Source of the DNA: Pseudomonadota bacterium
Lineage (GTDB): Bacteria; Pseudomonadota; Alphaproteobacteria; Acetobacterales; Acetobacteraceae
Direction: 5' to 3'
Assembly: GCA_021851785.1 (NCBI GenBank)
Contig: JAJZBV010000023.1
Location: forward strand, 1 to 52,586
DNA: 52,586 nucleotides
The translations under genes and the position numbers were made by a program. Below the pieces are notes generated by a model that saw only the letters and a list, made by a program, of their open reading frames with translations, did no database searches and was not told the DNA's origin. Of this stretch, positions 43,984-52,586 are shown piece by piece. Position 1 is the stretch's first letter, and each line of letters starts with the position of its first letter.

Positions 43984-45219
43984 ATGTCCTCGTCATCCTA
44001 TCACGAAACCGCCGCCGCCTCGCGCGCAGAGAGCGGGCCTTCCCGCGTCACGCTCGCCGCCATGGCGTTCGCCTGCGGCGGAGCGGTCGCCAATATCTAC
44101 TATGTGCAGCCGATTCTGGGCGTGATCGGGGATAGGTTTCCGGGCGCCGCGACCCTGGTGAGCCTGCTTCCCACCGCCAATCAGCTCGGCTTCGCGATCG
44201 GGCTGTTGCTTTTGGTGCCGCTCGGCGACGGGATGAGCCGGCGGGCGCTGATTTTCGGCCAGCTCGCCTGGCTTGCGTTCTCGCTCGCCGCCGCGGCGCT
44301 GGCGCCGGGGCCGGGGACGCTGTTCGCGGCGATGGTCGCGATCGGCATCGGCGCCACGGTCGCGCAGCAGATCGTGCCGCTCGCCGCCGAACTCGCGCCG
44401 CCGGCGCGGCGCGGCGCCGTGGTCGGGACGGTGATGAGCGGGCTTTTGACCGGCATCCTGCTCGGGCGTGTCGCCAGCGGCGCGCTGGCGGCGGTCGCCG
44501 GCTGGCGGGCGGTGTTCGGCGCGGGGGTTGCCCTCGCCGCCGCGATCGCCCTGCTTTTGCTCGCGACCCTGCCCAAAACCGTGGCCAAACCGCCGCTCGC
44601 CTATCGCCATCTCCTCGCCTCGCTGTTCGCCCTGCTGATCGAGTTGCCGCCGCTCCGCCGTGCCGCCCTGGCCCAGGCCGGCCTCTTCGGCGCGTTCAGT
44701 GCGTTTTGGGCGACACTCTCCCTCCATCTCGCCGCTCCGCCTTTCGCCCTGGGGAGCGCCGCCGCTGGCCTCTTCGGGGTGATCGGCGCCGCCGGCGTGC
44801 TCGCGGCACCGCTCGCCGGGCGTATCAGCGACCGGCGCGGGCCGCGGCCGGTCATTCTGCTCGGCATCGTGGTTGCCCTTGGCGCCTGGGTGGTGCTCGC
44901 CGTTTTCAACCATCTCGCCGGGCTGATCGCCGGTGTCGTGCTGCTTGATCTCGGCGTGCAGATGGCGCTGATCGCGCATCAGAGCGTGATTTACGCCCTT
45001 CGTCCCGAGGCCAGGAGCCGCATCAACACGGTGTTCGTGACGGTGATGTTCATCGGCGGCGCGCTCGGCTCGGCCGGCGGCGGGTTCGCCTGGCGGCTCG
45101 GCGGCTGGGGCGCGGTGTCGGGGCTCGCGATCGGGCTTGGCCTCGCCGCGCTCGCCGTGCATCTTGGCGCTCGACAGCGTCCAGGAGACCCTCATGAACG
45201 GCGTGCGTCTCGAGCATGA
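43984..45219 (+). CDS. Major facilitator superfamily transporter
   Basis: A 411-residue protein with twelve predicted membrane helices. Features are AFACGGAVANIYYVQPILGVIGDRF in helix 1, LLVPLGDGMSRRALI as motif A, and the second-half counterpart LAGRISDRRGPRPVILLG. The NIYYVQPIL pattern is typical of YnfM/YgaY-like DHA1 efflux proteins. Substrates are unknown. Its last 26 nt overlap the aspA start, which suggests co-transcription and a possible role in aspartate or fumarate handling, though drug-type efflux is equally likely. It is divergent from rmuC. Confidence 0.88.
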   Translation: MSSSSYHETAAASRAESGPSRVTLAAMAFACGGAVANIYYVQPILGVIGDRFPGAATLVSLLPTANQLGFAIGLLLLVPLGDGMSRRALIFGQLAWLAFSLAAAALAPGPGTLFAAMVAIGIGATVAQQIVPLAAELAPPARRGAVVGTVMSGLLTGILLGRVASGALAAVAGWRAVFGAGVALAAAIALLLLATLPKTVAKPPLAYRHLLASLFALLIELPPLRRAALAQAGLFGAFSAFWATLSLHLAAPPFALGSAAAGLFGVIGAAGVLAAPLAGRISDRRGPRPVILLGIVVALGAWVVLAVFNHLAGLIAGVVLLDLGVQMALIAHQSVIYALRPEARSRINTVFVTVMFIGGALGSAGGGFAWRLGGWGAVSGLAIGLGLAALAVHLGARQRPGDPHERRASRA

Positions 45220-46594
45220 CAGCCTCGGCGAAACCGCGGTGCCGGAAGACGCCTATTGGGGCGCGCAGACCGGGCGCGCGGTCAGGAATTTCCCGATCTC
45301 CGGCGTCTCGCTCGCGCATTATCCGGCGCTGTTGCGGGCGCTCGCGATGGTCAAGCAGGCGGCGGCGCGAACCAATCTCGCGCTCGGCAAGCTCGCTTCG
45401 GAAAAAGCCCGCGCGATCGAGGCGGCGGCGGCCGAGATCATCGCCGGCCATCTCCATGACCAATTCCCGGTGGACGTGATCCAGGGTGGCGCCGGCACCT
45501 CCACCAACATGAACATGAACGAGGTGCTGGCCAATCGCGGCCTCGAAATCCTCGGCCATCGGCGCGGCGCGTATCACGCGCTCCATCCCAATGACGACGT
45601 CAATCTCTCGCAATCGACCAACGACACCTACCCGACCGCGGTGCGCCTCTCGGTGCTGCTGTCCTGCGCCATGCTGGCCGACGCGCTCGATGGCCTCGCC
45701 GCGGCGTTCGAGCGGAAATCGGCGGAGACCGCCGAGATCGTCAAGCTCGGCCGCACGCAGTTGCAGGATGCGGTGCCGATGACGCTGGGTCAGGAACTCG
45801 GCGCCTTCGCCACCACGATCCGGGAAGACATCCAGCGCCTCGGCGAGGCCGAGCGTCTTTTGCACGAGGTCAATCTCGGCGGCACCGCGATCGGCACCCG
45901 CATCAACGCCGATCCCGCCTATGGCCCGCGCGCCATCGCCGAACTCGCCGCGATCAGCGGCTTCCCGCTGGTGCAATCGGGCAATCTGGTCGAGGCGAGC
46001 TGGGATATGGGCGCGTTCGTGATGTTTTCCGGCGTGCTCAAGCGGATCGCGACCAAGCTCTCGAAGATCGCCAACGACCTTCGCCTGCTCTCTTCCGGCC
46101 CGCGCGGCGGGCTGGGCGAGATCGCGCTGCCGGCGGTGCAGCCGGGTTCCTCGATCATGCCCGGAAAAGTCAATCCGGTGATCCCGGAAGTGGTCAATCA
46201 GGTCTGTTTTCAGGTGATCGGTAATGATCTCGCGATCACCCTCGCGGCCGAGGGCGGGCAGTTGCAGCTCAACGCCTTCGAGCCCTTGATCGCGCACAAC
46301 ATCCACGCCTCGCTCATGCTGCTCACCAATGCCGTCAACGTGTTTCGCGAGCGCTGCGTCGATGGCCTCACCCCGCGCCCGGCCGATTGCGCGCGCCATC
46401 TGGAGGCCAGCGTCGGCGCGGTGACGGCGCTGGTGCCGGTGATCGGCTATGAAGCCGCAGCCAGCCTCGCGCATGAGGCGCTGGCCAGCGGCCGCACCAT
46501 CCGCGCCCTGGCGCGGGAGAAATTTTCGCTGAGCGACGCCGTGCTCGACGATCTCCTCAACCCCGCGCGGCTCGCCGCCGCGCAGAGCAATTAG
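45194..46594 (+). CDS. aspA: Aspartate ammonia-lyase
   Basis: Reversibly splits L-aspartate into fumarate and ammonia. The 466-residue protein of the fumarase/aspartase superfamily carries aspartase-type residues: DQFPVDVIQGGAGTS, GRTQLQDAVPMTLGQE, VNLGGTAIGTRIN and the signature GSSIMPGKVNPVIPEVVNQVCF. Fumarase C would read GSGTQSNMN, GRTHLQDA and PTQCEA at these places. The catalytic Ser loop (GSS) is intact. AGGAG precedes ATG 45194, which lies within the end of the MFS gene. The fumarate it makes could serve as an electron acceptor at low oxygen, which is inference. Confidence 0.9.
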   Translation: MNGVRLEHDSLGETAVPEDAYWGAQTGRAVRNFPISGVSLAHYPALLRALAMVKQAAARTNLALGKLASEKARAIEAAAAEIIAGHLHDQFPVDVIQGGAGTSTNMNMNEVLANRGLEILGHRRGAYHALHPNDDVNLSQSTNDTYPTAVRLSVLLSCAMLADALDGLAAAFERKSAETAEIVKLGRTQLQDAVPMTLGQELGAFATTIREDIQRLGEAERLLHEVNLGGTAIGTRINADPAYGPRAIAELAAISGFPLVQSGNLVEASWDMGAFVMFSGVLKRIATKLSKIANDLRLLSSGPRGGLGEIALPAVQPGSSIMPGKVNPVIPEVVNQVCFQVIGNDLAITLAAEGGQLQLNAFEPLIAHNIHASLMLLTNAVNVFRERCVDGLTPRPADCARHLEASVGAVTALVPVIGYEAAASLAHEALASGRTIRALAREKFSLSDAVLDDLLNPARLAAAQSN

Positions 46595-46600
46595 AAGAAT

Positions 46601-46720
46601 CTTCTTTTTCTGAAGAAAAAGAAGCAAAAAGACTTTTCTTCTGTTTCCTCGGAGCGGGCAGTGCCGCAGGCACTGCCCAACGGGGAAAAGTTCTTTTTTG
46701 CAAAAAAGAACAATTTTTTT
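46601..46720 (+). repeat. AT-rich multi-hairpin repeat element, copy A
   Basis: Three perfect inverted repeats are stacked: 46601-46610 with 46615-46624 (CTTCTTTTTC), 46656-46665 with 46669-46678 (GGGCAGTGCC, 3-nt loop), and the 22-bp palindrome 46690-46711, followed by a T run. It fills the gap between the convergent aspA and IlvD/Edd genes and may act as a transcription terminator in both directions. Positions 46605-46637 are identical to 17419-17451 of copy B. Confidence 0.85.
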
Positions 46721-46727
46721 CCTATTC

Positions 46728-48419
46728 CTATTCCGACTTCCGGCAAAAATCGAAATCGCAGCCCTCATCGGCTTGCAACACGTGGTGGTGGTAGAGCCAG
46801 GCATAGCCCCGCGCCGGCGCAGGCGAAGGGGGTGTCCAGGCGGCCTGGCGGCGGGCGAGTTCGGCGTCGTCCACCAGGAGATCGAGCCGGCGCGCTTCGG
46901 CGTCGAGACGGACGCGATCGCCGGTGCGCACCACGCCGAGCGGGCCGCCGATCGCCGCTTCGGGGGTGATGTGCAAGACGATGGTGCCGAACGCGGTGCC
47001 GCTCATGCGCGCATCCGAAAGCCGCAGCATGTCCTTGACGCCGGCGCGGGCGAGCTTGCGCGGGATCGGGATGTAGCCCGCTTCCGGCATGCCCGGCGCG
47101 CCGATGGGCCCGGCGTTCTGGAGCACGAGGACATCCTCGGGCGCAACAGCGAGCGCCGGGTCGTCGAGGCGGGCCTCCATATCGGCGGTCGAGGAGAACA
47201 CCACCGCCCGGCCCTCATGCGAAAGCAGCGAAGGCGTCGCCGCCGAGCGCTTGATCAGTGCGCCGCGCGGAGCGAGGTTGCCGCGCAGCACCGCGAGCCC
47301 GCCGCCGACGCTGATCGGGTTGGCGCGGGGCCGGATCACCTCTTGGCCGGGGACGTCCTCGGCGGCCTCGAGCGCGGCGCGGAGCGGCGCGCCGGTGACC
47401 GTTTTCGCGTCGAGATCGAGGAAGGGCGCGAGTTCGCGCAGTAAGGCCGGCACGCCGCCGGCCCAGTGGAAATCCTCCATGTAATGCGCCCCGCTCGGCT
47501 TGAGGTCGATCAGCACCGGCACCTCGCGGCCGATGCGGTCGAAGGCGTCGAGATCGACCGCAATGCCGAGCCGCCCGGCGATGGCGGTGAAATGGATCAG
47601 CGCGTTGGTGGAACCCCCGATCGCCTGCAAGACGGTGAAGGCGTTCCGGAACGCGGCTTTGGTCATCACCGCGCTCGGACGCGGGCCGTTCCGGGCAAGG
47701 CGTACCGCCGCGCGCCCAGCTTCCTCGGCGGCGCGCAAGCGGTCGGCGTGGGTCGCCGGGATGGTGGCGCTGCCGGGCAGCGCCATGCCGAGCGCTTCGG
47801 TCATGCAGGCGATGGTGCTCGCCGTCCCCATCACCATGCAGGTGCCGAAGGTGGGCGCGAGGCGGGAGTTCACCGCCTCGATCTCGGCCGCATCCATCCG
47901 GCCGGCGCGAAACTCCCCCCAGAGCCGGCGGCAATCGGTGCAGGCGCCGAGCACCTGGCCGCGATGATGCCCGACCAGCATCGGCCCGACCGGCAGCACG
48001 AGAGCCGGGAGATCGACGCTGGCCGCGGCCATCAATTGCGCCGGGATGGTCTTGTCGCAGCCGCCGATCAGGACGGCCGCGTCCATCGGCTGGGCGCGCA
48101 GCATCTCCTCGGTGTCGAGCGCCATCAGGTTGCGGAGAAACATGCTGGTGGGATGGGCGAAGGATTCGTGGATGGAGATGGTCGGAAACGCCATCGGGAG
48201 GCCACCCTCCAGCATCACCCCGCGCTTGACGGCGGCGATCAAGGCCGGGACATTGCCGTGGCAGGGGTTGAAATCGCTCGCGGTGTCGGTGATGCCGATG
48301 ATCGGGCGGGCGAGGGCGTCATCGGAAAATCCCATCGCCTTGATGAAGGCCTTCCGCAGGAACAGCGAGAATTCCGCGTCGCCATAGCTGGTCAGACCCT
48401 TTTTCATCCCATGCGCCAT
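46728..48419 (-). CDS. IlvD/Edd-family sugar-acid dehydratase
   Basis: A 563-residue [Fe-S] dehydratase acting on aldonic acids (arabonate, xylonate or similar) or dihydroxy acids. Cluster Cys residues fall in DFNPCHGN, GGCDKT and FGTCMVMGTAST. Other family segments are MFLRNLMALDTEEML, AIGGSTNALIHF and LSDARMSGTAFGTIVLH. FNPCHGN, in place of the usual IlvD pattern, and the chain length favour the sugar-acid branch. GGAG before ATG 48419 fixes the start; the frame to 48497 is noncoding. It is divergent from an orphan molybdopterin subunit gene. No aldose dehydrogenase or aldolase is adjacent. Confidence 0.85.
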   Translation of the reverse strand: MAHGMKKGLTSYGDAEFSLFLRKAFIKAMGFSDDALARPIIGITDTASDFNPCHGNVPALIAAVKRGVMLEGGLPMAFPTISIHESFAHPTSMFLRNLMALDTEEMLRAQPMDAAVLIGGCDKTIPAQLMAAASVDLPALVLPVGPMLVGHHRGQVLGACTDCRRLWGEFRAGRMDAAEIEAVNSRLAPTFGTCMVMGTASTIACMTEALGMALPGSATIPATHADRLRAAEEAGRAAVRLARNGPRPSAVMTKAAFRNAFTVLQAIGGSTNALIHFTAIAGRLGIAVDLDAFDRIGREVPVLIDLKPSGAHYMEDFHWAGGVPALLRELAPFLDLDAKTVTGAPLRAALEAAEDVPGQEVIRPRANPISVGGGLAVLRGNLAPRGALIKRSAATPSLLSHEGRAVVFSSTADMEARLDDPALAVAPEDVLVLQNAGPIGAPGMPEAGYIPIPRKLARAGVKDMLRLSDARMSGTAFGTIVLHITPEAAIGGPLGVVRTGDRVRLDAEARRLDLLVDDAELARRQAAWTPPSPAPARGYAWLYHHHVLQADEGCDFDFCRKSE

Positions 48420-48582
48420 TTTTTTCTCCGTCGTCATCGCCGGGAACATGACGCATGGCGGCCGGTTTGTCATGCGGCGGCGCCGGCGGGCAACCACCCG
48501 CTCTTGCCTCGGTGGCGCTCAGGCGGCATCCTGACGCGGTGCAACATCCCCCTTGGCGTCCTCGCCGCGGAGAGAACTCACG

Positions 48583-50955
48583 ATGAACCCGCCTTTCGAC
48601 GCGCCTGACCTCGGCCTGGAGAAATTCGCCCTCGGCCAGCCGGTGCCACGCCTTGAAGACCCGAGCCTGCTGCGTGGCGAAGGCCGCTATAGCGATGATA
48701 TCTCCCGCCCCGGGCAGCTCCACGCGGCAATGCTGCGCAGCCGCCACGCTCATGGCCGCATCGTCGCGATCGATAGCGAGGCCGCGCGTGCCATGCCGGG
48801 CGTGCATCTGATCGTGACCGGCGAGATGATGCGAGAGGCCGGGATAGGGCGCCTGCCGCAGGGGTTCCAGCAGCCGGGGAGCGAGGCGGCGCCGCTGATC
48901 TCGCCGCCCTATCCGCCGCTCGCGATCGATCGCGTCCGCTATGTCGGCGAGCCGGTCGCCTGCGTCGTCGCCGAGACCGCGGCGCAGGCGAAAGACGCGC
49001 TGGAGGCGATTTTGGTCGAGATCGACCCGCTGCCCGCCGTCACCACCGCGGGGGACGCGGCCGCCGCCGGCGCGCCGCAACTCCATGACAGCGCGCCGGG
49101 CAATATCGCGCTCCGTTTTCATCATGGCGATCGCGCCAAGGTCGCGGCGGCGTTTGCGCAGGCGGCGCATGTGACGAAGCTCGATCTCCGCAATAACCGC
49201 CTCGTCGTCTGCCCAATGGAGCCGCGCAGCGCGATCGGCGAATATGACGGCGGGACCGGGCGCTTCACCCTCCATGTCGGCTGCCAGGGGGTGTTTGGCC
49301 TTCGTTCCGCGCTCGCCGAGGTCATGACCGTCGGGGTCGAGAAAATCCATGTGCTGACCGGCAATGTCGGCGGCTCGTTCGGGATGAAGGCGGGCTGCTA
49401 TCCGGAATATCCGGTGCTGCTGCACGCAGCAAGGCGGCTCGGCCGGCCGGTGAAATGGACCGATGAGCGGAGCGAGAGCTTCCTCTCCGACAGCCACGGC
49501 CGCGATCACGAGATGCACGCCGAACTGGCGCTCGACGCGGCGGGCGGGATTCTCGCCGTCCGGGTCACGGGCTTCGGCAATGTCGGCGCCTGGCTCACCA
49601 ACGCGGCGAGCGTGCCGCCGACCGGCAATGCCGCGAAGAACATCGTCGGCGTCTACGCCACACCGCTGATCGAGATCGACACCGCCTGCGTCTTCACCAA
49701 CACGACCCCGGTCGGCCCCTATCGCGGCGCCGGGCGGCCGGAGGGGAATTACTATATCGAGCGGCTGATCGAGACCGCGGCGGCGGAAATGGGCATCGAC
49801 CCCATCGAACTCCGTCGCCGCAACCTGATCCGCCCGGAGGCGATGCCCTATGCCGCGCCGAGCGGCATGACCTATGACAGCGGTGAGTTTCCGGCGATTC
49901 TGGACCAGGCCCTGGCCCGCGCCGATTGGGAGGGATTCGCCGCCCGCCGGGCCGAGAGCGCGGCACGCGGGCTGTTGCGCGGGCGCGGGATCGGGCACTA
50001 TCTCGAAGTCACCGCGCCACCGTCACGCGAAATGGGCGGGATTCGCTTCGATGCCGATGGCGGCGTCACCATCATCACCGGAACCCTCGATTACGGCCAG
50101 GGCCATCTGACGCCGTTCGCGCAGGTGCTGGCGTCGAAACTCGGCGTGCCCGGCGCCCGCGTCCGGCTTTTGCAAGGCGACAGCGACGAATTGATCGCCG
50201 GCGGCGGCACCGGCGGCTCGAAATCGCTGATGGCGAGTGGCGCTGCGATCATCGAGGCGAGCGATCTGGTGCTCGCGCGCGGCAAGAAAGCGGCCGCGCA
50301 TCTCCTGGAAGCGGCCGAGGCGGATATCGAATTCACGATCGCGCCCGAGGGCGGGCGCTTCGCCATCGCCGGGACCGACCGCGCGATCTCCCTCCTCGAC
50401 CTCGCCGCCCGGCTCCGCGAAGCGACGAATTTGCCCGCGGACGTGCCGGCGAGCCTCGATGTCCGCCATATCCATCAGGGCGCGCCGTCGGCCTTTCCCA
50501 ATGGCTGCCACATCGCCGAGGTGGAGATCGACCCCGAGACCGGCACGGCGCGGGTGGTACGCTATACCGCGATCAATGATTTCGGCACCGTGGTCAACCC
50601 GCTCCTGGTCGCGGGGCAGGTGCAGGGCGGGATCGCGCAGGGGATCGGCCAGGCGCTGCTGGAGGCGACGCATTACGACAGCGAGGGCCAGCCGCTCACC
50701 GGAAGCTACATGGATTACGCCCTGCCGCGCGCCGGCGATCTCGTTGCCATCGACAATGAGTTTCACCCGGTGCCGGCGCGGACCAACCTCCTCGGCGCCA
50801 AGGGCTGCGGCGAGGCGGGCTGCGCCGGGGCGTTGCCGGCGGTGATGAACGCGGTGGTCGATGCGCTGCGCCCGCGCGGCGTCCGCCACCTCGACATGCC
50901 GGCGACACCGGATCGCGTTTTCGCCGCCCTGCACGGAGAATTGCCGGCGGGCTGA
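48583..50955 (+). CDS. Orphan molybdopterin-binding subunit of the xanthine dehydrogenase / CoxL family
   Basis: The 790-residue catalytic subunit of a cytosolic molybdenum hydroxylase; no signal peptide is seen. It starts GQPVPRLEDPSLLRGEGRYSDDI, typical of CoxL-like large subunits. Further motifs are VGEPVACVVAE, GGSFGMKAG, PYRGAGRPEGNYYIERL and the C-terminal GAKGCGEAGCAGALPA with the expected catalytic Glu. The CO dehydrogenase active-site loop (AYRCSFR) is absent, so it is not a true CO dehydrogenase. The medium FAD subunit and the small [2Fe-2S] subunit are not adjacent, unlike most family operons. GGAGAG precedes ATG 48583. The substrate is unknown. Confidence 0.9.
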   Translation: MNPPFDAPDLGLEKFALGQPVPRLEDPSLLRGEGRYSDDISRPGQLHAAMLRSRHAHGRIVAIDSEAARAMPGVHLIVTGEMMREAGIGRLPQGFQQPGSEAAPLISPPYPPLAIDRVRYVGEPVACVVAETAAQAKDALEAILVEIDPLPAVTTAGDAAAAGAPQLHDSAPGNIALRFHHGDRAKVAAAFAQAAHVTKLDLRNNRLVVCPMEPRSAIGEYDGGTGRFTLHVGCQGVFGLRSALAEVMTVGVEKIHVLTGNVGGSFGMKAGCYPEYPVLLHAARRLGRPVKWTDERSESFLSDSHGRDHEMHAELALDAAGGILAVRVTGFGNVGAWLTNAASVPPTGNAAKNIVGVYATPLIEIDTACVFTNTTPVGPYRGAGRPEGNYYIERLIETAAAEMGIDPIELRRRNLIRPEAMPYAAPSGMTYDSGEFPAILDQALARADWEGFAARRAESAARGLLRGRGIGHYLEVTAPPSREMGGIRFDADGGVTIITGTLDYGQGHLTPFAQVLASKLGVPGARVRLLQGDSDELIAGGGTGGSKSLMASGAAIIEASDLVLARGKKAAAHLLEAAEADIEFTIAPEGGRFAIAGTDRAISLLDLAARLREATNLPADVPASLDVRHIHQGAPSAFPNGCHIAEVEIDPETGTARVVRYTAINDFGTVVNPLLVAGQVQGGIAQGIGQALLEATHYDSEGQPLTGSYMDYALPRAGDLVAIDNEFHPVPARTNLLGAKGCGEAGCAGALPAVMNAVVDALRPRGVRHLDMPATPDRVFAALHGELPAG

Positions 50956-51242
50956 AAACGCACCATGCGCGGCGGGCCATCTGACATGCGGCTAATGCCT
51001 CCTTCCACTCCCGTGAGAAAATTGCACTATCAAACCCCGGGATCAAACAGCGCCGCCCCCGGCCGGAGCGGGCTCTTCGCTCACGATCCCGAGACACGGC
51101 TTGCGCGCAGCGAGGACGGTGACGGTGGCCAAGGTCGCCAACGCCGCCGCTGTCCGGCGGCGTCTGCAAAGCAAGCGGCGGGGCCGGCCGGAACTCGGAC
51201 GCGCCCGGGTTCGGCGTGACCGAATGGGCGCGTTTTGCCCCC
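50956..51242. other. Gap between the CoxL-like gene and the protease gene
   Basis: About 290 nt between convergent genes. Short open frames exist but none has a ribosome site or recognisable motif. I found no clear terminator, repeat or RNA gene. Confidence 0.4.
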
Positions 51243-52586
51243 TTATTGCCGGCAGACAACCTGGACGGTGATCTGCCGCGCCAATACGGTGAGGTCCGGC
51301 GTCGTGAGGGGCACTGTCGCTGGCGCCGCCTGAGGCAGTGGCATGGTGGTTTCGAGGAAATCCCGCACCACCGAGGCCTTGATGGCGAAGCCGACATTTT
51401 CGGGTATGTCCTGCACCGCCAGCGCGAGTTTCAGGGCGTCCAGCTTGGCGACGACGATCCCGACGACATTCCCGCTCCGATCGAACACCGGGCCGCCGCT
51501 ATTGCCGGCTTGAATCGGCGCGGTGATCTGTAATTCGCGGCTATCCTGATCGACCCCGGAAAGCGCGGCAATGGTGCCGGTGGCGATGCCGCCGCCGCTT
51601 GAGAGCAGGCCGGCGAGGGGAAAGCCGTAAATGGCGATATCCTCGCCCTGGCGGACGGAGAAGCGCCACCCCGGCACCGCGCCGGGGTGAAGCGAGGTGG
51701 CGAGCAACGCGAGGTCATTGGTGACATCGCGGCCGAGCACCCGCGCATCGCCTCCCCCGGCGGCCGAGGGGTTTTCAGGGAGAGCGGACGCGGGCGATGC
51801 GGCAACGCGAATGGACGTGCAATTGGCCACGACATGGGCGTTGGTCAGCACCCGGCCGTCACCCGCGATGAAAAAACCGGAGCCGAATGTCACGTCGCCG
51901 GCCTCGTGCGCGGGCGCGCCATTCGCGGCAGAAGGAGCCTCCTGCGGCTCGGGGGTGTCGCCGCCTGGGTGGTGGGGGTGCCATTGCGCGGAGAGGCGCT
52001 GTCCCTCCGCGATCTGCCCCGGCGTCATGAGGGATGCAATCCGGTCTCGCTCGCGCGCGGCATTGTCGGAGATTTTCCGATCGTCCGCCGTCGCGGCAAG
52101 ATTGAGCCATTGATAAGCAGCGACATAATCTTTCGGCACGCCGGCGCCGTAGTCATAGTCCAGGCCCAGGGCGAGCTGTCCCCCGGCATCCCCTTGCTCG
52201 GCGGCTTGCCGAAACCACCGGAGCGATTCCTTATAATCCTGCGGCACGCCCAGCCCGCGCAAATAGTGAACCCCGAGAACTCTCTCCGCGACCGCATCCC
52301 CCTGCTCGGCGGCGAGCCGATACCAATGCATCGCCTCCTTCTCGTCCTTCGCGACCCCGAGGCCGAGGCCGTAAAGCCGGCCGAGATTGACCTCCGCTTT
52401 CATTTGACCCTGTTCGGCGGCGAGGCGGTACCAGTGCGCGGCCTCCTTGTAGTCCCGTTGCACGCCCTGGCCGCGATCATAGAGAGTCCCGAGATCAACC
52501 TGTGCCGGCGCATATCCTTGCTCGGCGGCAAGGCGGAATAGCCGCGCTGCCGCCTTGTCATCCTGCGGCACGCCATGGCCGACGAG
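51243..52586 (-). CDS. Sel1-repeat and trypsin-like serine protease fusion (5' end outside window)
   Basis: At least 447 residues; the N-terminus continues past the right edge. The visible part starts inside a Sel1 repeat region with about five units (AAARLFRLAAEQGYAPAQVDLG-type, 36 residues each) up to about residue 165. A linker and then a trypsin-like protease domain follow. The catalytic triad is visible: His in LTNAHVV, Asp in TNDLALL and Ser in QAGNSGGPVF. No PDZ domain follows. Sel1 repeats bind proteins, so the fusion probably places the protease on a partner; compartment cannot be settled without the N-terminus. Confidence 0.88.
   Translation of the reverse strand, partial: LVGHGVPQDDKAAARLFRLAAEQGYAPAQVDLGTLYDRGQGVQRDYKEAAHWYRLAAEQGQMKAEVNLGRLYGLGLGVAKDEKEAMHWYRLAAEQGDAVAERVLGVHYLRGLGVPQDYKESLRWFRQAAEQGDAGGQLALGLDYDYGAGVPKDYVAAYQWLNLAATADDRKISDNAARERDRIASLMTPGQIAEGQRLSAQWHPHHPGGDTPEPQEAPSAANGAPAHEAGDVTFGSGFFIAGDGRVLTNAHVVANCTSIRVAASPASALPENPSAAGGGDARVLGRDVTNDLALLATSLHPGAVPGWRFSVRQGEDIAIYGFPLAGLLSSGGGIATGTIAALSGVDQDSRELQITAPIQAGNSGGPVFDRSGNVVGIVVAKLDALKLALAVQDIPENVGFAIKASVVRDFLETTMPLPQAAPATVPLTTPDLTVLARQITVQVVCRQ

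Noticed and set aside
45194-46594. Class II fumarase (FumC)
   Set aside because: The diagnostic segments (DQFPVDVIQGGAGTS, GRTQLQDAVPM, PVIPEVVNQVCF) are aspartase-type.
46728-48419. Dihydroxy-acid dehydratase of branched-chain amino acid synthesis
   Set aside because: The FNPCHGN region and chain features fit the sugar-acid branch better, and no ilv genes are nearby.

Overview
This 52.6 kb stretch is very GC-rich bacterial chromosome, densely coded on both strands. Gene content suggests an alphaproteobacterium, most likely an acetic-acid-bacterium relative (Acetobacteraceae): periplasmic PQQ- and molybdopterin-dependent oxidoreductases, glgXB, LpxI, and AT-rich multi-hairpin intergenic repeats. 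The family-level placement is inference. I saw no rRNA, tRNA, CRISPR array or phage genes, and no DNA-binding transcription regulator among the genes.

Layout. 1-458: an IS630-family transposase remnant. 459-4645 (-): glycogen genes glgB-glgX. 4952-11096 (+): a periplasmic oxidation island, with a Tat-exported Rieske protein, a PQQ alcohol dehydrogenase carrying the lanthanide-type D-x-D signature, a DsbD-alpha-like secreted protein, and a two-subunit molybdenum hydroxylase ended by a strong terminator. 11138-13634 (-): O-antigen ligase, a family 4 glycosyltransferase and the stub of a family 9 glycosyltransferase, divergent from an asparagine synthetase (13717-15462, +). 15500-20828 (-): family III CoA transferase, Baeyer-Villiger-type monooxygenase, secreted HNH protein and GH42-like glycosidase. 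A second IS630 remnant lies at 20880-21178. 21179-23814 (-): modABC molybdate importer, which could supply the two molybdenum enzyme systems in the window.

23928-31005 (-): a run of ackA, a CBS-BON protein and a YbhGFSR-type ABC exporter. FNR/FixK-like palindromes (TTGAC/T-N4-A/GTCAA) lie upstream of the CBS-BON gene, upstream of ackA, and upstream of cydDC (35093-38409, +). This points to a low-oxygen regulon. 31354-34993 (+): lpxI, gloA, a ParA-like ATPase and glpK. 38466-41963 (+): a small membrane protein coupled to a six-helix chemoreceptor, then a PAS-EAL phosphodiesterase. 42055-46594: DUF423 protein, rmuC, an MFS transporter and aspA. 46728-48419 (-): an IlvD/Edd sugar-acid dehydratase. 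48583-50955 (+): an orphan CoxL-like molybdopterin subunit. 51243 to the right edge (-): a Sel1-repeat/trypsin-like protease, cut by the window.

Repeats are unusually varied: two inverted IS630 remnants about 20.5 kb apart, both abutting TGACTAG at a gene stop; two copies of an AT-rich multi-hairpin element, one overlapping the signal peptide of the GH42-like protein; a long GC-rich palindromic element; and four short tandem arrays with 14- or 15-nt units. All functions are assigned from sequence motifs read by eye, without database searches.
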